Shown here piece by piece: positions 36,576 to 44,175 of a DNA stretch of 64,000 bases (its first letter is position 1; each line of letters starts with the position of its first letter). The DNA is from Acinetobacter sp. XH1741 (GTDB lineage: Bacteria > Pseudomonadota > Gammaproteobacteria > Pseudomonadales > Moraxellaceae). Position numbers and translations under genes: made by a program. The notes under the pieces are model-generated. The model saw only the letters and a program-made list of their open reading frames with translations. It was not told the origin of the DNA and searched no databases. The stretch lies in assembly GCF_041021895.1 (NCBI RefSeq), contig NZ_CP157429.1:62001-126000 (forward strand), read 5' to 3'.

Positions 36576-36788
36576 GTAATATATTGTTTTATATATTTAA
36601 TATTTTAAGTATTTGTATTTTAGTAACCATTATAAGTACCACCTCTTCTTTAAGTTCCCAACAACTCACTTTTTCTGTCATCAATGTTAAATAAGTCTTG
36701 TGCTTTAAATTCTTAGATGACCTCCTCTACCCTTTATTATCATTTTTATAAAAGTAACTATATGTACTCATTAAAATTTGTAGAGCTC

Positions 36789-36820
36789 AAAAACAAAAAA
36801 GACCGCTATATAGCAGTCTT
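36789..36820 (-). terminator. Intrinsic terminator after phosphoribosyltransferase gene
   Basis: On the minus strand AAGACTGCTATATAGCGGTC forms a hairpin (one G-T pair) followed by TTTTTTGTTTTT. It lies 52 bp after the stop of the gene at 36872. Confidence 0.75.
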
Positions 36821-36871
36821 TTAACTTAATTAAATAATAATTAATTCATTTTCATCATAAGTGCATAAGCA

Positions 36872-37585
36872 TCACGTTTGTTTTGACGCAATGATTCTAT
36901 CTCGGACTTCGTCAGCTGTTTTACGAGAGTTGAGGATATACTTTGCTTCCCACTCTGTGAGCCTTTCGAAATCGTACCCGTAAATCGATTTCCACCATGC
37001 TTCAAGATTACCATATACATCCCTCAATTGCTGAAGAGTTTCTTTACTTAGAGCTAATTGTGATGAGTATTGTTTACCCGTCAGTGCATATGCTCCAATA
37101 ACTTTATTCGTCCCAGTTGTTTCAATATGACCTTTTAATGCTGCAAAAGTACCACCTTGGGTCTGGGTATCATCAACAATAATAACACATTTATCATTGT
37201 TTATTGTCCCATCAAATGCTGGTGGGTTGGCTAATCTATGCCACCCATCACCGCCAGTTCTTGATACTTTTATAGCTTGAACTATATTCGTATCAACTTC
37301 AAGCCCAAGTTTCTTTGCTATAACTGCTGAAGTAGCTAAAGGAATCATATTACGACCGACTGCTTCCTCAGCATGTACAGGTACTATAATAGTTTCCCGA
37401 CCATCGATAATTCTTTCTAGTTCAGCAATCGCCTCATCCGAAACTAAATCTTTAGCTAAAATATACGCACTTTCAACATCCCCTGCTTTAGCAGCTTCAT
37501 ACATGTAATGAGAGGTTGCATCTCCAAGACCACGGTCAATAACCGTTTTAGGAAACATATTCCAATCTGTGCGATATAACTTCAT
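36872..37585 (-). CDS. Type I phosphoribosyltransferase-domain protein
   Basis: 237 residues with the PRPP-binding motif CVIIVDDTQTQGGTFAAL (about residues 137-154) and an upstream HAEEAVGRNMIPLATSAVIA segment typical of PRTase folds. The C-terminal part (YGNLEAWWKSIYGYDFERLT) is not shared with ordinary nucleotide-salvage enzymes. Substrate is unknown. It ends at a clean terminator and is preceded by a GCTAGC inverted repeat, so it is an independent transcription unit. PRTase-domain proteins occur in several mobile-element contexts. Confidence 0.75.
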   Translation of the reverse strand: MKLYRTDWNMFPKTVIDRGLGDATSHYMYEAAKAGDVESAYILAKDLVSDEAIAELERIIDGRETIIVPVHAEEAVGRNMIPLATSAVIAKKLGLEVDTNIVQAIKVSRTGGDGWHRLANPPAFDGTINNDKCVIIVDDTQTQGGTFAALKGHIETTGTNKVIGAYALTGKQYSSQLALSKETLQQLRDVYGNLEAWWKSIYGYDFERLTEWEAKYILNSRKTADEVRDRIIASKQT

Positions 37586-37606
37586 ATTTTTAAATAAGTT
37601 TTAATG

Positions 37607-37649
37607 ATGGCTAGCATTAAATTTTACACTAAATTTACCGCTAGCATCT
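37607..37649. promoter_or_regulatory. GCTAGC inverted repeat upstream of phosphoribosyltransferase gene
   Basis: GATGGCTAGC and GCTAGCATC flank an AT-rich 24-bp centre, 22-64 bp before the start codon. A possible operator; the binding protein is unknown. Confidence 0.35.
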
Positions 37650-37814
37650 CTTGGATATTATTTTTCGTATCAGGCAGCACTCTCAAAAGCCGTTTGTTTG
37701 GACAGTCCCCATGATCATACACGAGGCAGCTTCAAATACTTATGGGCCCATCCTATCCAGTTGTATCTTCTTGCATCACATGAATATTGTATACTCATTT
37801 TGACTACTTGAAAA

Positions 37815-38060
37815 TTATGGAACAACGTCAATAAAAACAATAACTCTAGAGTCTTTAGTCGACATTCCTAAAAAGGTAAATTCAACATTTCTTTCCATAT
37901 CATTTCTTTGTGTCTCTGGATGAACAAAAGAAACATAGCTTATTTCAAAGAATCGGGCTAGGGTTTTTATGCCAATGATTTTGTTCTCTTCATTAGCAAT
38001 TAAAACATCTAATTCCAGATCAAACTCTTCTAATTATTTAATTAAATCTTTAACTTTCAT
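37815..38060 (-). pseudogene. Small hypothetical protein with early in-frame stop
   Basis: Reads MKVKDLIK, then TAA, then LEEFDLELDVLIANEENKII and continues to VIVFIDVVP over 82 codons. The stop is probably a CAA-to-TAA change (KQLEEFD is the common reading in such proteins). No function is recognised. It sits 14 bp downstream of the zinc-ribbon gene. Confidence 0.6.
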
Positions 38061-38074
38061 TTTACTATCAACCT

Positions 38075-38365
38075 CTATGAATTATTTAAAAAATTAGCAC
38101 AATGAAACTTGTGAAAAAAATGGATTTGAACAAAATTTTTTAGCAAAAAAAGCATAGCAACCAGAAAAATCTTTCCAGCAATCAACAAAAATATCCCCGT
38201 GTGCTTCCAGTTTACAACATTTTGACTACCACACTGCCCACAGTAGTAATAATAGCCTTTGATACGGCCACCGCATTCAGGACAATTTTTATGATTAATG
38301 AATAAGTTACTCAACGTCTCTTCTCCAAAATTCTTATTATCAAGTTGTAAGTGAAGATAGCACAC
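38075..38365 (-). CDS. Small zinc-ribbon membrane protein
   Basis: Up to 96 residues: a four-Cys zinc ribbon (CPECGGRIKGYYYYCGQCGS) followed by one transmembrane helix (TGIFLLIAGKIFLVAMLFLL). The start is uncertain; a TTG near 38314 (LSNLFINHKNC) would leave the ribbon at the N-terminus as in similar proteins. Function unknown. Confidence 0.6.
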   Translation of the reverse strand: MCYLHLQLDNKNFGEETLSNLFINHKNCPECGGRIKGYYYYCGQCGSQNVVNWKHTGIFLLIAGKIFLVAMLFLLKNFVQIHFFHKFHCANFLNNS

Positions 38366-38442
38366 ATTTATAAAAATGTCTTTTTTAAAACATCAAAAGA
38401 TGTTATAAAAAAGACATTCGCTACTTTAGGATAACTTTTAAG

Positions 38443-39153
38443 ATGAATTTAAATCTCCTTGATGAAGAATCAATCCAACCTTCTGAACCCACGCCATGTG
38501 ATTTTTTCAAAGGTGAAAATGCTATCAAAAAAGCTAAACAGTTAGGATTACCTGATCTCGAGTTAGTCAGAAACGCAATTATGATCGGTGATGCTGACTA
38601 TAGAACAAATACTCACTATAACCGTGCACGCTTTATTGCACGATGGGGAAAAATTGGAGAACAGATTGCTTTACTGCTTCGACAATCTGATCCTGCTTGG
38701 ATATTCCACAATGACAGCCAGCCAAGAATTGAGAATACAGTAAAGAAAATACAAATTATCTTTATGAGCGGGAATATTGCATTGGGGTTAGCTGATCAAG
38801 TTGTATCAGCACACTGTGAAAAAGGATTAATGACATTAAATAATATTAAGGAGAATCAGTCTGCTTATGATGATGAGACAAAATTGAGAACATGGATTTT
38901 ATACTTTCCTTCAGCATCACATCCAGCCTATAAAGACATTGATATCCCAAATATTCCTTTTGAATTTGCATACCCAACTAGCTTCGTACAGGACTTAAAA
39001 GCGAAAAAAATTTCAATTTTACCAAGTGACCATACTTGCAGAATTGCATTTGAAATAGATAATACAGTTCCTGTAAAAACTGATCCTAAGCCAGTATTGG
39101 AACCATCTAATGAAATTAAACCAGATGATTTTGATATTCAGCTTGTAGTTTAA
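38443..39153 (+). CDS. Hypothetical protein, partner of ImmA/IrrE peptidase
   Basis: 236-residue soluble protein, no recognised domain. It has a conserved-looking core (ARFIARWGKIGEQIALLLRQ, ENTVKKIQIIFMSGNIALGL) and an acidic, Pro-rich tail. It is separated by only 12 bp from the ImmA/IrrE-type gene, so the two form an operon that ends at a terminator. It could be the substrate or regulatory partner of the peptidase; nothing in the sequence settles that. Confidence 0.65.
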   Translation: MNLNLLDEESIQPSEPTPCDFFKGENAIKKAKQLGLPDLELVRNAIMIGDADYRTNTHYNRARFIARWGKIGEQIALLLRQSDPAWIFHNDSQPRIENTVKKIQIIFMSGNIALGLADQVVSAHCEKGLMTLNNIKENQSAYDDETKLRTWILYFPSASHPAYKDIDIPNIPFEFAYPTSFVQDLKAKKISILPSDHTCRIAFEIDNTVPVKTDPKPVLEPSNEIKPDDFDIQLVV

Positions 39154-39165
39154 TCTGAGGTTAAT

Positions 39166-40272
39166 GTGTTTAATAAAGATCGTTTACGTATTGCTAAAGA
39201 ATTACGAGGACTTAGCAATACCGATTTCGCAGAAAAATTGAGTTGCTCTATCTCTAAGGTAAAGCAACTTTTAGACGTGGATAAAGAAATCAATGAAAAT
39301 GATCAAGATGATATATGCCGTGTATTAAATTTACCCAAGTCATTCTTTGCAGGTAATGACACACAACCACATGAAACAGACCAAATCTTCTATAGATCGG
39401 TTGCTCGTATTAAAGCACAGCATAGAAAAGCTAATGAGGCATATACTCTTTTAGCAATAAATATTAACAAGTACTTAAATCAGAAAGTAAAGTTACCTAC
39501 TTTTCACCGTCCTGATTTAGATATTACTGAGTTTTTGGGTGAATCTAAGTATGCCGATCACCTAGCGTCAGAGTTGAGAGGTTTATGGGCTTTAGGTAAT
39601 CAACCGATTAATAACATTGTTTCGTTGTGTGAGCTAAAGGGAATCCGTGTCTTTAGATTACCGACTGAAATTCGAGAAATTGATGCACTATCTTTTTTTG
39701 ATGATGAAAGTGGTAGCCCTTTCATATTTCTAAATACATTTAAGTCTGCCGAAAGAGCCCGCTTCGATTGTGCACACGAACTTGGTCATATCGTTATGCA
39801 TACGCATAACAAAAAAATTCGTGTCGAGAAAGATAATCGTGTTCTCGAAACTGAAGCGGATCAATTTTCATCTGAATTTTTAATGCCAACAGATGCATTT
39901 CTTTCTACTGCTCCACGCTATTTTTCACTAGAAAATATGATTGAGTATAAAAAGATTTGGCGAACATCCCTGAAGGCTATTAACTATAAAGCTCACAAGC
40001 TGGGATTAGTTAGTGATTGGGTTAATCGTAGTAACTCTATAAAGATCAATTCGTTGGGCTACAACATTAATGAACCTGAAGAAACTCATCGAGATGAGAG
40101 TTTGATGTTGCCCAAAATTATCTCTGTTTTAGCCTCACAACCATCTTTTGATAAAAATAAAATGCTTGATGAAATTGGAATCTCTGAAGAAGATTTTAAT
40201 CAATTAACATTTGATGCTTTAGCTAAAGTTGAGCCCCCGAAGAAAAAACATAAGTTATATATTGTCGAGTAA
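39166..40272 (+). CDS. HTH and ImmA/IrrE-type zinc metallopeptidase
   Basis: 368 residues. The N-terminal XRE-like HTH (LRIAKELRGLSNTDFAEKLSCSISKVKQLL) is followed by a peptidase domain with HELGH at 204-208 and the downstream Glu in ETEADQFSSEFLMP. ImmA-type peptidases cleave phage or mobile-element repressors, often in response to stress. It starts at GTG with a GAGG ribosome site 6 nt upstream; the overlapping ATG is out of frame. Together with the upstream 236-aa gene it makes a compact two-gene module. Confidence 0.85.
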   Translation: MFNKDRLRIAKELRGLSNTDFAEKLSCSISKVKQLLDVDKEINENDQDDICRVLNLPKSFFAGNDTQPHETDQIFYRSVARIKAQHRKANEAYTLLAININKYLNQKVKLPTFHRPDLDITEFLGESKYADHLASELRGLWALGNQPINNIVSLCELKGIRVFRLPTEIREIDALSFFDDESGSPFIFLNTFKSAERARFDCAHELGHIVMHTHNKKIRVEKDNRVLETEADQFSSEFLMPTDAFLSTAPRYFSLENMIEYKKIWRTSLKAINYKAHKLGLVSDWVNRSNSIKINSLGYNINEPEETHRDESLMLPKIISVLASQPSFDKNKMLDEIGISEEDFNQLTFDALAKVEPPKKKHKLYIVE

Positions 40273-40290
40273 TACAAACCTTCCTTAAAA

Positions 40291-40315
40291 ATAATGCGCC
40301 TTACGGCGCACTATT
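40291..40315 (+). terminator. Probable terminator of the peptidase operon
   Basis: A TGCGCC-TTAC-GGCGCA hairpin is followed by CTATTT, 19 bp after the stop codon. The T run is weak. Confidence 0.55.
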
Positions 40316-40447
40316 TATGCAAAATCCTGATTAATTTTTTTATGACTTCACGCCCAACGTAGTTTTGCATCCCATAAGTCATGATGTGTGCTGAGAAAAC
40401 AGGAGGTTTTAACTTGGTAAACTATAGACACTCATCAGGAGTTTACC

Positions 40448-40747
40448 ATGAGCAAGAAACAGAAGACTTACACCGCAGAATTTAAAGTTGAAGCAATAAA
40501 ATTGATTGAAGCCAATCAAGGCAATGTATCGGAAACAGCCAGACAACTTGGCATTTCAATGCAAACTCTTTCAAATTGGAATAATAAAGCAAAGACTGGC
40601 ACCTTAGCAGGCACTAAACAATATTCACCTGATCTAAATGCCTTACTCGAAGAAAATAAAAAGCTCAAACAACAGCTCAAAACAGCTGAAATGGAACGTG
40701 AATTTCTAAAAAAGGCAGCAGCGTACTTTGCGAAAGAAAGTCAGTAA
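40448..40747 (+). CDS. IS3-family transposase OrfA (copy 2)
   Basis: Same 99-residue protein as at 5258, with identical HTH, coiled coil and A6G frameshift signal. It is intact although the partner orfB is split, so it could still be expressed and might inhibit transposition of copy 1, as free OrfA does in several IS3 elements. Confidence 0.9.
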   Translation: MSKKQKTYTAEFKVEAIKLIEANQGNVSETARQLGISMQTLSNWNNKAKTGTLAGTKQYSPDLNALLEENKKLKQQLKTAEMEREFLKKAAAYFAKESQ

Positions 40748-40758
40748 GGTACGCCTAT

Positions 40759-41619
40759 ATGAAACAGCAAAGATATTTATTCCCGATTAGCTTTATGGCT
40801 AGATTACTTCACGTTTCAGTGTCACGATTTTATGATTGGCTAAAACGAGGCATGAATAAAAGATTGGTTCAGCGAAATCAACAGACAATTTTGGTCAAAA
40901 TAGCTCATGAGGAAACTAAACAAAGCTATGGCTATATTCGATTAACTAAGCATTTACAAGCGCAAGGTATCAAAATCAGTACGTATGCTGTACGTCAAAT
41001 AAAAAAGCTCAACCAGCTGTATTGTAAGCGTCATAAGCGTTTCAAAAGAACTACGAAGAGTGATCATAATCGAGCGATCTACGCAAATTTACTAGAGCAA
41101 CAGTTTTCAATGACTAAGCCCAATCTTGCATGGTCAAGCGATATTACATACATTTGGACTGCTGAAGGTTGGTTATACTTGGCAGCAGTAAAAGACCTGT
41201 ACACGAAACAAGTGGTTGGCTATAGCTTAAATGAGCGTATGACCGCACAACTTGTTTGCAATGCACTGACTATGGCGATTCGTAATCAAAAACCAACGAA
41301 AGGCTTAATTATTCATTCGGACAGAGGCAGCCAATATTGCAGCCATGAATATCGAAAGATACTGGAAAAATGTGATTTTCAAGGTTCAATGAGCAAACGT
41401 GGGGACTGTTACGATAATGCACCGATTGAAAGTTTCTGGGGCATACTCAAGAATGAATTAGTGCATCATTGCAACTATAAAACCAGAGATGAAGCTAAAG
41501 CAGATATTACAGAATACATTGTGTTATTTTATAATCAGCGAAGAATTCAAAAGAGTTTGGATTTTAAAACGCCAAATCAAATAGCAGGGGACTGTTCTAA
41601 ATTTTGTGTAAGTACTTAA
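40759..41619 (+). pseudogene. IS3-family transposase OrfB (copy 2), 3' end cut by IS256 insertion
   Basis: Identical to the orfB at 5569 up to KTPNQIAG. It then runs into the IS256 left end and stops at 41619. All DDE residues lie before the break, so only the last dozen residues are altered; residual activity cannot be excluded. Confidence 0.88.
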
Positions 41620-42905
41620 TTTTCATTTATCCTTCAGAGGATAATTACAAAAGGTACTTCACATGGATGAAGCAACAATCAAAAGTATGGCTGCCGAATT
41701 GGCTAAAGGTCTAAAAACACCAGAAGACTTAAACCAAATGACAGCAGTCTTTAAAAAATTCATGATTGAAACTGCACTCAATACTGAACTTTCAGACCAT
41801 CTCGGTTATGAAAAGCATCAGCCCAAGAAAGGCTCAAATAGCCGTAATGGGTTTAGTTCTAAAACCATTACAACTCAAGATGGACAACTGGCTTTAGATA
41901 TTCCCCGTGATCGAGAAGGTTCATTTGAGCCACAAATTATAAAAAAGCACCAAACACGCATCACCAGTATGGATGACCAAATCCTCTCACTGTATGCAAA
42001 AGGAATGACTAATAGGGAAATTGTAGCCTTCTTCAAAGAAATGTACGATGCCGATGTGTCAGCATCTCTCATCAGCAAAGTTACCGATGCTGTGATTGAG
42101 CAAGTGACTGAGTGGCAAAATAGAGCCTTAGATAGCCTTTATCCTGTTGTCTATCTTGACTGTATTGTTGTCAAAGTCCGTCAGCACTCCAATGTGATTA
42201 ACAAGTCCGTATACCTTGCTTTAGGCATCAATATGGATGGGCAAAAAGAATTACTGGGTATGTGGATTGCTCAGACAGAAGGTGCCAAATTCTGGCTGTC
42301 AGTCATGACAGAGCTAAAAAATCGAGGAGTACAGGACATTCTTGTTGCCTGTGTAGATGGATTAAAAGGCTTCCCTGACGCGATAGCCTCTGTTTACCCT
42401 CATACTGATATTCAACTGTGTATCGTGCATGTTGTACGCAATAGCCTGAGATTTGTAAGCTGGAAAGACTACAAAGCTGTTACGTCGGGTCTGAAAGCGA
42501 TTTATCAGGCAAGTACAGAGGAAAATGCTTTAAAATCCCTAGACATCTTCTGTGATCAATGGAATCACCAGTATCCCAAAATTGGAGAATCCTGGCGGGC
42601 CAATTGGGAAAATATCCGAACGATCTTTAGCTATCCAGCCGAAATACGTCATGCAATTTATACAACAAATGCGATTGAGTCGTTGAATAGCGTAATACGC
42701 CATTCAACGAAGAAAAGGAAAATCTTTTCATCTGATGACTCAGTAAAGAAGGTCATTTACTTAGCAACATCAAATGCTGCGAAGAAATGGACGATGCCAA
42801 TTCAAAATTGGCGTTTAGCAATGAATTGGTTTACGATTCAGTTCGATGATCGATTAAAAGATCATTTATAAAAAATGGAACTTACACAAAATAATTTACA
42901 GGCTC
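41588..42905 (+). mobile_element. IS256-family element (intact), inserted in IS3 copy 2
   Basis: 1318 bp, inverted repeats GGGACTGTTCTAAATTTTG (left) and GAGCCTGTAAATTATTTTG (right, complement), flanked by AATAGCAG duplications. The intact transposase and target duplication indicate a recent transposition. It is a close relative of 30161-31494. Confidence 0.94.
41663..42871 (+). CDS. IS256-family (mutator-type) transposase
   Basis: 402-residue DDE transposase with catalytic residues in VVYLDCIVVKVRQ (first Asp), VACVDGLKGFPDAI (second Asp) and TTNAIESLNSVIR (Glu). The ATG follows AAAGGTACTTCAC. Intact, so presumably the active source for the family in this replicon. Confidence 0.94.
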   Translation: MDEATIKSMAAELAKGLKTPEDLNQMTAVFKKFMIETALNTELSDHLGYEKHQPKKGSNSRNGFSSKTITTQDGQLALDIPRDREGSFEPQIIKKHQTRITSMDDQILSLYAKGMTNREIVAFFKEMYDADVSASLISKVTDAVIEQVTEWQNRALDSLYPVVYLDCIVVKVRQHSNVINKSVYLALGINMDGQKELLGMWIAQTEGAKFWLSVMTELKNRGVQDILVACVDGLKGFPDAIASVYPHTDIQLCIVHVVRNSLRFVSWKDYKAVTSGLKAIYQASTEENALKSLDIFCDQWNHQYPKIGESWRANWENIRTIFSYPAEIRHAIYTTNAIESLNSVIRHSTKKRKIFSSDDSVKKVIYLATSNAAKKWTMPIQNWRLAMNWFTIQFDDRLKDHL

Positions 42906-42981
42906 AATAGCAGAGAACTTTTATCGGTTAGCTGCCTAGCATATCCCAAGTGAAAGTCTCCTGCTAATTCAGCACATATCA

Positions 42982-43733
42982 ATGAATATATTTTCTTCTT
43001 GATCCTCTCTCGCTTTAACAGCTGAAAAAAGCTCTCAGCAACAGCATTACCATGACAGTTTCCTCGTCTACTCATACTGCTTTCAAGATTATGATGTTTG
43101 AGAAATGTTTGCCATTCATGACTGGTGTATTGGCTGCCTTGGTCAGAATGAATCAGGACTTTGTTCTTTGGGTTTCTTCGCCACAAAGCCATCAATAACG
43201 CATCTAAAACCAGATCTGTCGTGATTCTGGATTTCATAGACCAGCCAACAACAAGACGTGAAAACAGGTCAATCACAACTGCGATATATAGCCACCCTTC
43301 ATGAGTACGGATATCTTGCGAAGCAGTGCTTCTCATGTCAGTCACCCACAGCTGGTTGAGCTGAGTTGGATTAAATTGTCGATCTAAAGTGTTTGCGGCA
43401 ACGACAGCCGGAGCACCAGCGTGAGCTCTAGGTTTACGATAACCGCGCTGAGATTTAAGACCATCTGCTTTCATCAGCCGATGTACTCGATTAATCCCAC
43501 AACTTTCACCAACATCTTTCAAATCACAGTGAATCTTGCGATAGCCGTAGATACCAACAGATTCCAGCCAGAATCTGTTTAATCAATCCTGAAAGCTGTT
43601 GCCGTTTCCGCGCAGTTTTACTGGTGGGTTGCTTTAACCATGCGTAATAACCACTGTGATGAACATCTAAAGTTGAACATAAACGACGAACAGGCCATAT
43701 ATGCTGATTGTCCCGAATAAAGGCGTACCTCAT
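42982..43733 (-). pseudogene. IS3-family transposase OrfB: frameshifted, truncated, with a foreign 21-nt block
   Basis: The N-terminal 60 codons (MRYAFIRDNQHIWPVRRLCS) are separated from the catalytic core by a one-base gain near 43573. The expected reading WLESVGIYGYRKIHCDLKDV is in another frame. In the core, the usual VTDITYIRTHEG reads VTDMRSTASQDIRTHEG because of a 21-nt block at 43315-43335. The second Asp (LIHSDQGSQYTS) and part of the Glu region (GNAVAESFFQLLKRE) remain before truncation. Confidence 0.88.
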
Positions 43734-44008
43734 TTGGACTGGCTTGCGAAGTACACCACGGCCTTTTTTAATATGTCCCTTTCTTCAGTAACCCGTTGCA
43801 GCTCTTTTTTTAACTTTGCTAATTCTGCCCTTGGATCATTAGATTCTGTGATCTTGGGCTGCTGTGGATCATAACGTTTAATCCAGGCATACATACTATG
43901 GGTGGTGGTTCCCAAACGTGCAGCAACTTCGGCCACACTATGGCCTTTCTCAGTAACTTGCTTTACTGCTTCAATTTTGAATTCTTCAGGGTATCGTTTA
44001 CTGCTCAT
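43730..44008 (-). CDS. IS3-family transposase OrfA (third element)
   Basis: 92-residue HTH protein (GHSVAEVAARLGTTTHSMYAW) with a C-terminal coiled coil. The ATG at 44008 is supported by GAGG 5 nt upstream. Intact, but its catalytic partner is destroyed. Confidence 0.88.
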   Translation of the reverse strand: MSSKRYPEEFKIEAVKQVTEKGHSVAEVAARLGTTTHSMYAWIKRYDPQQPKITESNDPRAELAKLKKELQRVTEERDILKKAVVYFASQSK

Positions 44009-44099
44009 AAGCACCTCGTTAATTAGCCATTTTATCTAACTAAAAGGTGTCTACAAAATCGGTGGCTATTCACCCTTTTTTACCCAAGTAAATTTCAAC

Positions 44100-44129
44100 A
44101 ACTAAAGATTACTACTGTAATCTTTAGTT
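44100..44129. terminator. Hairpin at the 3' end of the BREX operon
   Basis: Perfect 13-bp stem (AACTAAAGATTAC and complement) with a TACT loop, 47 bp after the helicase stop. There is no pure T run on the minus strand, so termination efficiency is uncertain. Confidence 0.55.
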
Positions 44130-44175
44130 ACGTAAGTGTCCGCTAGCGAATCCATTTAAATACAAGCTAGTACAA

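Larger units (their letters stand above)
40382..42981 (+). mobile_element. IS3-family element, copy 2, split by an IS256 element
   Basis: Practically identical to 5192-6465. It is interrupted at 41588-42905 with an 8-bp duplication AATAGCAG (41580-41587 and 42906-42913). Removing the insert restores the same sequence as copy 1. Its right end lies inside another IS3 element. No target duplication of its own is visible. Confidence 0.92.
42982..44072 (-). mobile_element. Third IS3-family element, 3' end truncated
   Basis: Starts (minus strand) with TGAATAGCCACCGATTTTG at 44072 and is cut at 42981 by the IS3 copy 2 right end. Its own right inverted repeat is missing. It was the first of the three nested insertions next to the BREX locus. 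Confidence 0.85.
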
